NCBI RefSeq assembly: GCF_910579365.1
Contig: NZ_CAJTUX010000035.1
Location: forward strand, 1 to 30,320
DNA: 30,320 nucleotides
Origin: an uncultured Oscillibacter sp.
Lineage (GTDB): Bacteria > Bacillota > Clostridia > Oscillospirales > Oscillospiraceae
Direction of reading: 5' to 3'
Shown here piece after piece: positions 21,949 through 28,540 of this stretch; positions within the stretch are counted from its first letter, which is position 1, and each line of letters opens with the position of its first letter. Both the position numbers and the translations under genes were made by a program. Under the pieces are notes generated by a model that did no database searches, was not told where the DNA came from, and saw only the letters and a program-made list of their open reading frames with translations.

Positions 21949-22722
21949 TTATCGGATGTCGATTCGCTGGACGCCGGCGCACAGGCCGGTGGCGCTGTCC
22001 AGGGTGAAGACGGCCCCCTGCATCTTGCAGGGGCCCTCCGGGACCTGATACCGCCCCGGCAGGCCGCCCAGAAAGCCCTCCATCGACTGCCAGGGCTCGA
22101 TGCCCAGCACCGCCTCAATGGGGCCGGTCATGCCCAGGTCCGTGAGATAGCCTGTGCCCTTGGGATAGACCCGCTCGTCCGCTGTGGGAACGTGGGTGTG
22201 GGTGCCCCAGAGGGCGGAGACCCGTCCGTCCAGATAGTAGCCCATGGCCAGCTTTTCGCTGGTGGCCTCGGCGTGGAAATCCACCAGGGTGAATTCCGCC
22301 TCGCCCCGGCTCAGCAGCTTGTCCGCCGTGGTGAAGGGGTTGTCCGCCCCCCAGGCCAGGCCGCAGCGGCCGATGAGGTTCAAAACCCGGATTCGGACGC
22401 CGCCCAGATCAAAAATCTCGCAGCCGTGGCCGGGGGCCCGGCCGGAGTAGTTGGCGGGGCGGAGAAGCCAGGGAACGTCCTCCAAAAAGTCCCCGATCCG
22501 GGGCTTTCCAAAGGCGTGGTTGCCCAGGGTCACCGCGTCGGCCCCGGCGGCGCGGATGCGCTCCGCCTGTTCCCGGGTCAGTCCCACGCCGGAGGCGTTC
22601 TCCCCGTTCACCACGGTAAAGGCCGCGCCCTTGAGCGTTTGCAGGGGCCGCAGCACTTTTTCCAGGTGGCGGAGCCCCGGCTCTCCCACCACGTCGCCCA
22701 CGGCAAGAATGTGATACAGCAT
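21949..22722 (-). CDS. YmdB-type metallophosphoesterase (TIGR00282)
   Basis: 257 residues. Binuclear metal motifs: VGDVVGEPG (D10), VVNGEN (N39, E41), TLGNHAF (N68, H69), VDFHAEATSEK (H150) and GTHTHVPTAD (H175, H177). Bacillus YmdB is a 2',3'-cyclic nucleotide phosphodiesterase that affects biofilm and motility gene expression. The match in motifs and length is full. GGAGG lies six bases before ATG 22722. It starts a likely transcript with the tRNA deacylase and SbcD-type genes. Confidence 0.95.
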   Translation of the reverse strand: MLYHILAVGDVVGEPGLRHLEKVLRPLQTLKGAAFTVVNGENASGVGLTREQAERIRAAGADAVTLGNHAFGKPRIGDFLEDVPWLLRPANYSGRAPGHGCEIFDLGGVRIRVLNLIGRCGLAWGADNPFTTADKLLSRGEAEFTLVDFHAEATSEKLAMGYYLDGRVSALWGTHTHVPTADERVYPKGTGYLTDLGMTGPIEAVLGIEPWQSMEGFLGGLPGRYQVPEGPCKMQGAVFTLDSATGLCAGVQRIDIR

Positions 22723-22746
22723 ATGCGCCCTCCTATCCAGGGAGAC

Positions 22747-22774
22747 AGTATAGCAGATTTCCGCGCCTTTGCAA
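22747..22774 (-). promoter_or_regulatory. Promoter of the ymdB-type gene
   Basis: On the minus strand there is TTGCAA (22769-22774), a 16-base spacer and TATACT (22747-22752), 25 bases before the start codon. Confidence 0.6.
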
Positions 22775-22780
22775 AGGGGG

Positions 22781-22808
22781 AAAACGGCCTGCCGGAAGAG
22801 ACCGGCAG
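22781..22808 (-). terminator. Short terminator of nrdR
   Basis: A CTGCCGG / CCGGCAG stem with six-base loop, then CCGTTTT on the minus strand, 11 bases past the nrdR stop and directly upstream of the next promoter. Confidence 0.6.
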
Positions 22809-22819
22809 ACCGAAGGGGG

Positions 22820-23284
22820 TCAGCGGGGATCCTGCTCCGCCAGCAGCTTGGTCAGCTCCTCCATGAAGCTGTCGATGTCCTTGAACTGGCGGTAAACGGA
22901 GGCGAAGCGGACGTAGGCCACCTGGTCGATAATACGCAGGTGCTCCATGACCCGCTCGCCGATGACCTCCGTGCTGATCTCCCGCTCCATGGAGTTCTGG
23001 AGCTCCTGCTCGATGTCGGCGGCAATTTTTTCCAGACGGGCCACAGGGACCGGCCGCTTTTCACAGGCGCGGATCATGCCGCTGAGGACCTTACGCCGGT
23101 CAAAGCTCTGGCGGCTTCCATCCTTTTTGACTACCATCACTGGAAGGCTTTCCACCGTCTCATAGGTGGTGAAGCGCCGCCCGCAGGAGAGGCATTCTCT
23201 CCGGCGGCGGATGCTGCTGTTTTCCTCGGCGGGGCGGGAATCAATCACCTTGCTTTCATTGAAGCCGCAATAGGGGCATTTCAT
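22820..23284 (-). CDS. nrdR: Transcriptional repressor NrdR
   Basis: 154 residues, typical length. N-terminal zinc ribbon with C3, C6, C31 and C34 (MKCPYCGFNESKVIDSRP, CLSCGRRFTTYE), then an ATP-cone (about 46-136; VMVVKKDGSRQSFDRRKVLSG). NrdR represses ribonucleotide reductase genes when dATP/ATP levels are high. GGAGG lies six bases before ATG 23284. No nrd genes are in the window, and no NrdR-box pair was seen upstream. The leader contains two perfect hairpins (around 23302-23319 and 23323-23337 on the plus strand). Confidence 0.98.
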   Translation of the reverse strand: MKCPYCGFNESKVIDSRPAEENSSIRRRRECLSCGRRFTTYETVESLPVMVVKKDGSRQSFDRRKVLSGMIRACEKRPVPVARLEKIAADIEQELQNSMEREISTEVIGERVMEHLRIIDQVAYVRFASVYRQFKDIDSFMEELTKLLAEQDPR

Positions 23285-23393
23285 AAAGGACCTCCCAATC
23301 CTCCGCCGGTTTTCCGGCGGTCCGAGTCCGTGCGCGGACGGCTTTTATACGTTCCAGGCGTCATGCCCCAGGCTCTGGACGCCATTTGCGGGT

Positions 23394-23453
23394 ATTATAT
23401 CACGGCATGTCAAGTATGGATAGAAGTTTGTCAAAATTTTTTTAAAAATTTTC
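23394..23453 (-). promoter_or_regulatory. Extended -10 promoter with A/T-rich upstream element (nrdR)
   Basis: On the minus strand there is TGA-TATAAT (hexamer 23394-23399) with only a poor -35 (TATCCA) 17 bases upstream. Two TTGACA hexamers (23408-23413 and 23429-23434) are misplaced for this -10. An A/T tract at 23434-23453, just upstream, resembles an UP element. The remaining upstream leader (23285-23393) holds hairpins but no gene. Confidence 0.5.
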
Positions 23454-23467
23454 CTTTATTATCCAAT

Positions 23468-23989
23468 TCACAAAAAAACAGGCCGTTCCTGCCGGTCAAA
23501 GGCGTAAACCACGTAGGATGCCTCCCCGATGTTCCGGATATGGGCGAAACAGAAAAGCGTCGCCAGCGGGAAGGGCTTTCCCCGGTCATAGGGCAGCGCC
23601 AGATACCGCGTCTGGTCCGCCATGCGGGTCAGCGCGCCCTGGACGCCCCGCAGCCTCTGGCTGAGCCAGGGGGCCCGGAACAGCCGCTCCGGGTCGGGGA
23701 CGGGGTCCCAGTGCTCCGGCTCCCGGACCGCCGCCGGGCGGACCTCCCCCCGGAGGAGGCGGCCCAAGGGGGCGGTGAGCCGCCCGGAGAAGCGGCGGCG
23801 GATGCTCCCCTGGGTTCCCGCGGGCTCCAGAACGCCCAGTCGCAGCTCGCCCCGGTCGCCCACCGCCCAGGCGCACCAGAGCCCCTCCGGCAGAGGACAG
23901 CGGGCGCTGAACCAGGTATACAGCCCCTCCCGCTCTGCGGTGAGTTCGCCGGCGGGCCTGCCGTTCAGCAGCATGGGAAATTTGTCCAT
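23468..23989 (-). CDS. Conserved-looking protein of unknown function
   Basis: 173 residues, no signal peptide or membrane segment. Visible features are MDKFPMLLNGRPAGEL at the start, LYTWFSARCPLPEGLWCAWAVGDRGELRLGVLEP (a beta-rich part), an Arg-rich middle (SIRRRFSGRLTAPLGRLLRG), and a C-terminal half (ALPYDRGKPFPLATLFCFAHI) ending RQERPVFL. I do not recognise the family. AAGGGGGC seven bases before ATG 23989 fixes the start; the longer reading to 24043 runs through the upstream gene's terminator. It follows that terminator, so its promoter is unclear. Confidence 0.7.
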   Translation of the reverse strand: MDKFPMLLNGRPAGELTAEREGLYTWFSARCPLPEGLWCAWAVGDRGELRLGVLEPAGTQGSIRRRFSGRLTAPLGRLLRGEVRPAAVREPEHWDPVPDPERLFRAPWLSQRLRGVQGALTRMADQTRYLALPYDRGKPFPLATLFCFAHIRNIGEASYVVYAFDRQERPVFL

Positions 23990-24007
23990 ATCCGCCGCCC
24001 CCTTTCT

Positions 24008-24049
24008 GAAAAGAAAAACTCGCTTACGGCATGTTATGCGCAAGCGAGT
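24008..24049 (-). terminator. Intrinsic terminator of the exported-protein gene
   Basis: An 8-bp stem ACTCGCTT / AAGCGAGT (24018-24025 with 24042-24049) with an inner GCAT/ATGC pairing, then TTTTCTTTTC on the minus strand. It lies 12 bases past the stop. Confidence 0.85.
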
Positions 24050-24061
24050 CCGGTTATGTAA

Positions 24062-24541
24062 TCAGGTAATGGAATAGCCCCCCCTGGCCAGCACCTTGAC
24101 GGTTCCCGACGCGGCCCGGACGCCCCGGCCCTCGATGGTCATCATATACAGGTGGTTCTGCGCCAGGGGCTTGCCGCCAGCCAGAGTCTCGGCGGTGGTC
24201 TCGTCAATGAGGCCCGGGTCCGACGGGGCGACGCAGACGGCGCTCCCCACCCGCAGCATCACCTCGCAGCCGATGTCCCCGGTAAGGGTTTGTCCCTCGG
24301 AGAGGGTGACCACGGCAAAGGAGGCGGCGGAGACGCCGGAGACGCTCTGCCCGGTCCGCTGGGCGATCTTCTGGTCCACCTGCTGCATGACGGAGCTGAA
24401 AAAGGTGTCGTTCAAATAGCTCAGGGTCACCAGGGGGTCCTGGGCGGACCCGGCCTCCGCCGCCAGGGACGCGCCGGTCATCAGCACGGCGCTGAGGGCC
24501 AGGAGCAGCACGGAGCGCAGCAGCCATCTGTCTTTTTTCAT
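24062..24541 (-). CDS. Exported protein of unknown function
   Basis: 159 residues. The signal peptide is residues 1-27 (MKKDRWLLRSVLLLALSAVL, then ASLAAEA). The mature start AGSAQDPLVTLSYLNDTF leads into an amphipathic helix. The C-terminal half reads VVTLSEGQTLTGDIGCEVML, then LIDETTAETLAGGKPLAQNHL and ends in an MMTIEGRGVRA segment. I recall this D-PLV-x-SYL plus G-x-G-E-x-x-LR plus NHL layout from unnamed exported proteins of clostridia, without a proven role. AAAGGAGG precedes ATG 24541. It lies 56 bases downstream of mazF on the same strand. Confidence 0.8.
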   Translation of the reverse strand: MKKDRWLLRSVLLLALSAVLMTGASLAAEAGSAQDPLVTLSYLNDTFFSSVMQQVDQKIAQRTGQSVSGVSAASFAVVTLSEGQTLTGDIGCEVMLRVGSAVCVAPSDPGLIDETTAETLAGGKPLAQNHLYMMTIEGRGVRAASGTVKVLARGGYSIT

Positions 24542-24597
24542 ATGTACCTCCTTTGTGCACTCCCGGCGGAAGAACGGGCTTCCGCCGGGAGGGGACC

Positions 24598-24966
24598 TCA
24601 AACCAACTGGTCATGCGGCAGCCCGAAGCTGACCGCGATTGCCGTATCCACCTTCATCATCACATTTTCCTCCACATGGCCCATGCGCTCCCGCAGCCGC
24701 TTTTTGTCCAGGGTCCGCACCTGCTCCAGCAGGACGACGGAATCCCGGCTCAGGCCGCAGCTCTGGTCCACGGGGAGGTCGATATGTGTGGGCAGCCGGG
24801 TCTTCCCGGTCTGGGAAGTAATGGCCGCCGCGATCACGGTGGGACTGTAGCGGTTTCCGGTGTCGTTCTGGATAATCAGAACGGGCCGGACGCCGCCCTG
24901 CTCGCTTCCCACCACCGGGGAGAGATCGGCATAGTAAATATCGCCACGCTTGACACTCGTATCCAC
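24598..24966 (-). CDS. MazF/PemK-type mRNA interferase, no adjacent antitoxin
   Basis: Ribosome-independent endoribonuclease of the MazF/EndoA family. VKRGDIYYADLSPVVGSEQGGVRPVLIIQND is the diagnostic N-terminal part (first residues after about position 5). PTVIAAAITSQTGK and LPTHIDLP follow, then SVVLLEQVRTLDKKRL with the conserved Gln-Arg. Start codons are GTG: GTG 24966 has GGAG ten bases upstream, and GTG 24975 is only one base from it, so 24966 is preferred. No MazE-like ORF is found in the 200 bases upstream. The neighbouring nnrE-nnrD and lipoprotein genes recall the acpS-ydcC-alr-mazE-mazF cluster of bacilli with alr and mazE missing. Confidence 0.92.
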   Translation of the reverse strand: MDTSVKRGDIYYADLSPVVGSEQGGVRPVLIIQNDTGNRYSPTVIAAAITSQTGKTRLPTHIDLPVDQSCGLSRDSVVLLEQVRTLDKKRLRERMGHVEENVMMKVDTAIAVSFGLPHDQLV

Positions 24967-25174
24967 AAAGTTCACACTCCGCCGAAAGAAGTACCCGTCA
25001 CGAAAGAGGGGGCGTTCCCCTCTTCGGTGAGGCCACTTTCATTCTCCCACGCAGTTTCGGAATTTATACGCCTCTTTCCGTAATCTTGCGCTTACGGCGC
25101 GGGAGGGACAAATCCCGGCGTCCTCGCCCCATGTCATCCTATGCGGAGGGGCGGGGAGGGGTGCGGGGCGGAAC

Positions 25175-25783
25175 TCAGGCGCCGCTTTCCTCTATTGTAT
25201 CACAAAAGGAGAAGCTCGTAAAGTCCGCCGTCAAAATGATTTCCCCGTCCACGGCGATCTCGCCCCGGACCGGGGTCCCCCCGTCCCGGCGGAGCCAGAG
25301 GGTGGAGAGAATCTTGCCGTCCTTCACTCCGGTCTGGTCCACGGTGAGGCGGAGGCATGGCTCGCCGTTCCACTCCTCCTCGTTCTCCTCCAGCAGCCAG
25401 CCGTCCCGCAGGGCGCTCATCAGCCGGGGCAGGCAGGCGGCGGGGCTGATCTCCTCCTCGCTGAGGGCGCCGGCATTGAGGCTGTCCCCCTCATACTCCA
25501 GCCGCCAGGTCCGCTCGTCCAGCACGGCCCGGACGCCGGCGATGGTCTCCGGCGACAGCACCTCCACCGTACTCTCCCCATCAGGGACGTACTGGCAGCG
25601 AAGTACCGCCTCCCAGGCCAGCCCCTCCTGCCCGCAGGAGACCGCCGCCTCCATGGTGCAGCCCGCCATGTCGTGATAGCGGTCCCGCAGATCTGCCGTC
25701 TCCGTCTCCCCGTCTCCGCCGCCTCCGCAGGCGGCCAGCAGCAGGACGAGGGCTATCATTGGTACGCACTTCCAATGGCGCAC
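25175..25783 (-). CDS. Lipoprotein, possibly LolA/YdcC-like
   Basis: 202 residues. The lipoprotein signal is 1-19 (MRHWKCVPMIALVLLLAAC, lipobox L16-A17-A18-C19), followed by a Gly/Asp/Glu-rich linker. The body is beta-rich: RYHDMAGCTMEAAVSCG, GESTVEVLSPETIAGVRA, and near the end LWLRRDGGTPVRGEIAVDGE with ILTADFTSFSF. This alternation and the 'PVRGEIAVDGEIILTADF' ending resemble the LolA-fold lipoproteins (YdcC type) found beside nnrD/alr in bacilli; the match is by style and context. Start GTG 25783 has AAAGGAGG seven bases upstream. It begins 13 bases after the nnrE-nnrD stop. The 25174-24967 stretch downstream holds an imperfect hairpin (25001-25027) but no gene. Confidence 0.8.
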   Translation of the reverse strand: MRHWKCVPMIALVLLLAACGGGGDGETETADLRDRYHDMAGCTMEAAVSCGQEGLAWEAVLRCQYVPDGESTVEVLSPETIAGVRAVLDERTWRLEYEGDSLNAGALSEEEISPAACLPRLMSALRDGWLLEENEEEWNGEPCLRLTVDQTGVKDGKILSTLWLRRDGGTPVRGEIAVDGEIILTADFTSFSFCDTIEESGA

Positions 25784-25796
25784 CGGAAAACCTCCT

Positions 25797-27347
25797 TTAT
25801 GTTCCGTTTCCTTGAAGTTCCAAAAACACCTTGGGGAAGGCTGCGGCAACGTCCTCCGGCGTCATACCGTACTCCGTCAGCGCCTCCGCCGCCAGGTCCC
25901 CGGCCCGGCCGTGCATCCACACGCCCCCCGCCGCGGCCAGCATGGGGGCCGCTCCCTGGGCCAGGAGGGAGGCGATGAGCCCTGTCAGCACGTCGCCGCT
26001 GCCGCCCTTGGCGAGGCCGGAGTTCCCGGTGGTGTTCACCAGCACGTTGCCCTCCGGCCCAGCGGTGACAGTCCGGTAGCCCTTCAGCACCAGGATACAG
26101 CCGTGGGCCTGGGCGAAGGTCCGGGCGGCGCCCACCCGGTCTCCGGTCAGGGCGCCCCCGATTCGGGAGAACTCCCCGTCGTGCGGGGTCAGAATGGTGA
26201 CCCGGCCCCGGCGGCTGTCCAGACTATCTATATGTCCCTCCAGCGCGTTTATGCCGTCGGCGTCCAGGACCACGGGCTTTTCCGTCTTCTGAAGGACCTC
26301 CAGAACCAGCTGCCGGGCGGACTCCTGCCGCCCCAGTCCCGGCCCCAGGGCCAGGACATCGCAGCCCTCCAGCCGCTCCAGAAGCTCCGGCAGGGCCCGG
26401 CGGCTCAGCCCGCCCCGGCGGTCCGCCAGGGGGAAGGGCATGGCAGAGACGCAGCGGGCCGCCTCAACCGCCCAGATGCTCTCCGGCACCCCCAGGTACA
26501 CCAGCCCGCAGCCGGAGCGCACCGCCGCCGAGGCGGTGAGATAGGGCGCGCCGGTATAGCCCACGGAACCGCCCGCCACCAGGACCTTGCCGAAATCCCC
26601 CTTGTGGCCGCCGGCCTTTCGGGGCGGCAGGGCCGCGGCGGCGAAATCCGCCCCCACGGTCTGGACCGGGCAGACAGTCTCCCGGACCAGGGCGGCGGGG
26701 ATGCCGATGTCGTGGACGGTAACGGTTCCGGAGCAGAGGGCCCCGTCTCCCACGGCCTGGCCGATTTTTTTCAGCGTGAAGGTGACGGTCCGGTCCGCCC
26801 GCACCGCCCGGCCCAGGCGGCGGCCCGTGTCCGCCTCCACGCCGCTGGCGATGTCGGCGGCCACCACCGCGCCCCGGCAGGCGTTGAGAAGATCGATGGC
26901 GGCGGCAAAGCGGGACCCCGGGGCCACGTCCCGGGAGAGGCCCACGCCAAAGACGGCGTCAATGAGGACGTGGCTGCCCCTGGCCCAGGCGGCCTGGGAC
27001 GGACCGTCGGGGTCGAAGGTCTCCAGCTCCACGCCGCACTCGCTGAGGCGGCCGGCCTCCTCCATGGCGTCGGGGGTGAGGCGGTCGTAGTCCCCCACCA
27101 GGAAGACCCGGACCTTGACCCCCATTAAAAAGAGGAGTCTGGCCGCGCCGATGCCGTCCCCGCCGTTGTTCCCCGCGCCGCAGAACACCGCCGCCCGGCA
27201 TTTTCCCGGCTTGTCCGGCAGGAGGTCCAGGGCGGCCTGGGCCACCGCCGCCGCCGCCCGCTCCATCAGGTCGATGGAGGGAATTTTCCGCTCCTCAATG
27301 GCTCTTCTGTCCAGCTCCCGCATCTGTGCGGCCGTGGCGAGTTTCAT
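25797..27347 (-). CDS. nnr: Bifunctional NAD(P)H-hydrate repair enzyme (epimerase/dehydratase)
   Basis: Repairs damaged nicotinamide cofactor. An N-terminal YjeF_N epimerase (about 1-215) interconverts the R and S hydrates, with FCGAGNNGGDGIGAAR at 55-70 and LIDAVFGVGLSRD at 128-140. A C-terminal ribokinase-fold dehydratase (about 228-510) restores NAD(P)H using ADP in most bacteria, with VLALGPGLG, LDADGINAL, LTPHDGEFSRI and GLAKGGSGDVLTG (catalytic-position D452). The total of 516 residues is normal for the fused form. AGGAGG lies just before ATG 27347, which is preferred over ATG 27371. It heads a probable unit with the lipoprotein and mazF. Confidence 0.95.
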   Translation of the reverse strand: MKLATAAQMRELDRRAIEERKIPSIDLMERAAAAVAQAALDLLPDKPGKCRAAVFCGAGNNGGDGIGAARLLFLMGVKVRVFLVGDYDRLTPDAMEEAGRLSECGVELETFDPDGPSQAAWARGSHVLIDAVFGVGLSRDVAPGSRFAAAIDLLNACRGAVVAADIASGVEADTGRRLGRAVRADRTVTFTLKKIGQAVGDGALCSGTVTVHDIGIPAALVRETVCPVQTVGADFAAAALPPRKAGGHKGDFGKVLVAGGSVGYTGAPYLTASAAVRSGCGLVYLGVPESIWAVEAARCVSAMPFPLADRRGGLSRRALPELLERLEGCDVLALGPGLGRQESARQLVLEVLQKTEKPVVLDADGINALEGHIDSLDSRRGRVTILTPHDGEFSRIGGALTGDRVGAARTFAQAHGCILVLKGYRTVTAGPEGNVLVNTTGNSGLAKGGSGDVLTGLIASLLAQGAAPMLAAAGGVWMHGRAGDLAAEALTEYGMTPEDVAAAFPKVFLELQGNGT

Positions 27348-27386
27348 GGCCTTACCTCCTGTGCGATTCATTTTTGCTAGGATTCC

Positions 27387-27415
27387 ATTATAGCGTCTTT
27401 TGGGCGCAGGCGCAA
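27387..27415 (-). promoter_or_regulatory. Promoter of the nnr-lipoprotein-mazF unit
   Basis: On the minus strand there is TTGCGC (27410-27415), a 17-base spacer and TATAAT (27387-27392), 40 bases before the start codon. The divergent side (27416-27567) holds a TAAAAT (27448-27453) with no good -35 for the XRE gene. Confidence 0.6.
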
Positions 27416-27567
27416 TCGGGAACCTTCCATTTGGGTGAAAAATCTGTTAAAATGAGGGGCGCAACCGAAAGTTTACATGGTTTTCCCAAAACGCAACACA
27501 AACTTTCTGGCGCCATGTCCGCCGCTCCGGCAGAATCAGGGCACAAATTTCAAGGAGGTTTCATCCA

Positions 27568-28458
27568 ATGTCATTTTCCCAGAACCTGCAATTCCTCCGG
27601 GCACAGGCCGGGGTCACCCAAGAGCAGCTGGCCGAGGAGCTGGACGTCTCCCGCCAGTCTGTCAGCAAGTGGGAGGGCAGCCAGAGCTTCCCCGAGATGG
27701 ACACGCTGCTGCGCATCTGCGATTTGTACGCCGTGAACCTGGACACGCTCCTCCGGGGCAGTGTGGAGGAGAGCCGCGGCGCCGATACGGCGAGGTACGA
27801 CGCGTTCATGACCCGCTTCGCCTGGCAGATCTCCCTGGCGGTCTCCGGCATCCTCGCCGGGATTGGACTGGCCGCGCTGCTGGAGGGCGCGGGCCTGCCG
27901 GAGATATGGAGCGGCGCGGCGCTGCTGCTGAGCGTATGTGTCTGCACGGTAGTCCTGGTGGCCTCCGGCATTCAGCATGAGAACTTCTGCAAAAACCATC
28001 CCGTCATAACGGATTTCTACACCGGAGAGGAGCGAGAGCGGTTCCAGCATAAATTTGTCTGGCACATCGCCGGGGGCGTGGGCGCGATTCTCTTTAGTCT
28101 GGCGCTGCTGGTGATGATGGAGTCCGTCCTGGGAGAGGAACCGCCCTGGGACGCCTGGAGCACAGGCGTGTTTCTGCTGCTGATCGCCGGAGCGGTGTGG
28201 TCCTTTGTCTATGGGGGCCTCCAGCGGGACAAGTACGACATCGCCCTGTACAACCGGAAGAACGACCCCTCGCCGGAGGCCAGACGGCGGAAGGAATTGA
28301 CCGGCACGGTCTGCGCCGTCATCATGCTGCTGGCCACGGCCGTTTATGTGGGCCTGGGGCTGGCGTTGAACCTGTGGGGGACCACGTGGTGGGTCTTCGC
28401 CGTGGGGGGCATCCTTTGCGGCGTTGCGGCGGTGATTCTCTCTCCCCGCGAGGAGTGA
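27568..28458 (+). CDS. XRE regulator fused to a multi-pass membrane domain
   Basis: 296 residues. Residues 1-64 form a Cro/CI helix-turn-helix (VTQEQLAEELDVSRQSVSKWEG, DLYAVNLDTLL). The rest is mainly hydrophobic with about six membrane segments (roughly 84-106, 112-132, 167-186, 198-217, 246-266, 270-290). Loops are short: a charged one, YTGEERERFQHKF, and another, RRRKELTG. This HTH-plus-membrane layout is common in clostridia, where such proteins are thought to sense membrane stress or act with nearby transporters; the target is unknown here. AAGGAGG precedes ATG 27568. It is divergent from nnr and monocistronic. Confidence 0.88.
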   Translation: MSFSQNLQFLRAQAGVTQEQLAEELDVSRQSVSKWEGSQSFPEMDTLLRICDLYAVNLDTLLRGSVEESRGADTARYDAFMTRFAWQISLAVSGILAGIGLAALLEGAGLPEIWSGAALLLSVCVCTVVLVASGIQHENFCKNHPVITDFYTGEERERFQHKFVWHIAGGVGAILFSLALLVMMESVLGEEPPWDAWSTGVFLLLIAGAVWSFVYGGLQRDKYDIALYNRKNDPSPEARRRKELTGTVCAVIMLLATAVYVGLGLALNLWGTTWWVFAVGGILCGVAAVILSPREE

Positions 28459-28466
28459 GGAAGAAG

Positions 28467-28506
28467 CAAGAAGCGCCTGCACCCTTCCGGGTGCAGGCGC
28501 TTCTTG
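28467..28506. terminator. Strong hairpin between convergent XRE and C11 peptidase genes
   Basis: A perfect 18-bp stem (28467-28484 with 28489-28506) with a TTCC loop, eight bases after the XRE stop. T runs are short on both strands, but the stem stability and position favour a shared terminator. Confidence 0.75.
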
Positions 28507-28540
28507 GAGGACGAAAACTCCACCCGGTTTCGCGGCCCCG

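Noticed and set aside
25039..25137. 32-codon ORF upstream of mazF as a possible MazE
   Set aside because: It has no ribosome site, is much shorter than known MazE antitoxins, has no ribbon-helix-helix or AbrB-like pattern, and ends 73 bases before mazF.
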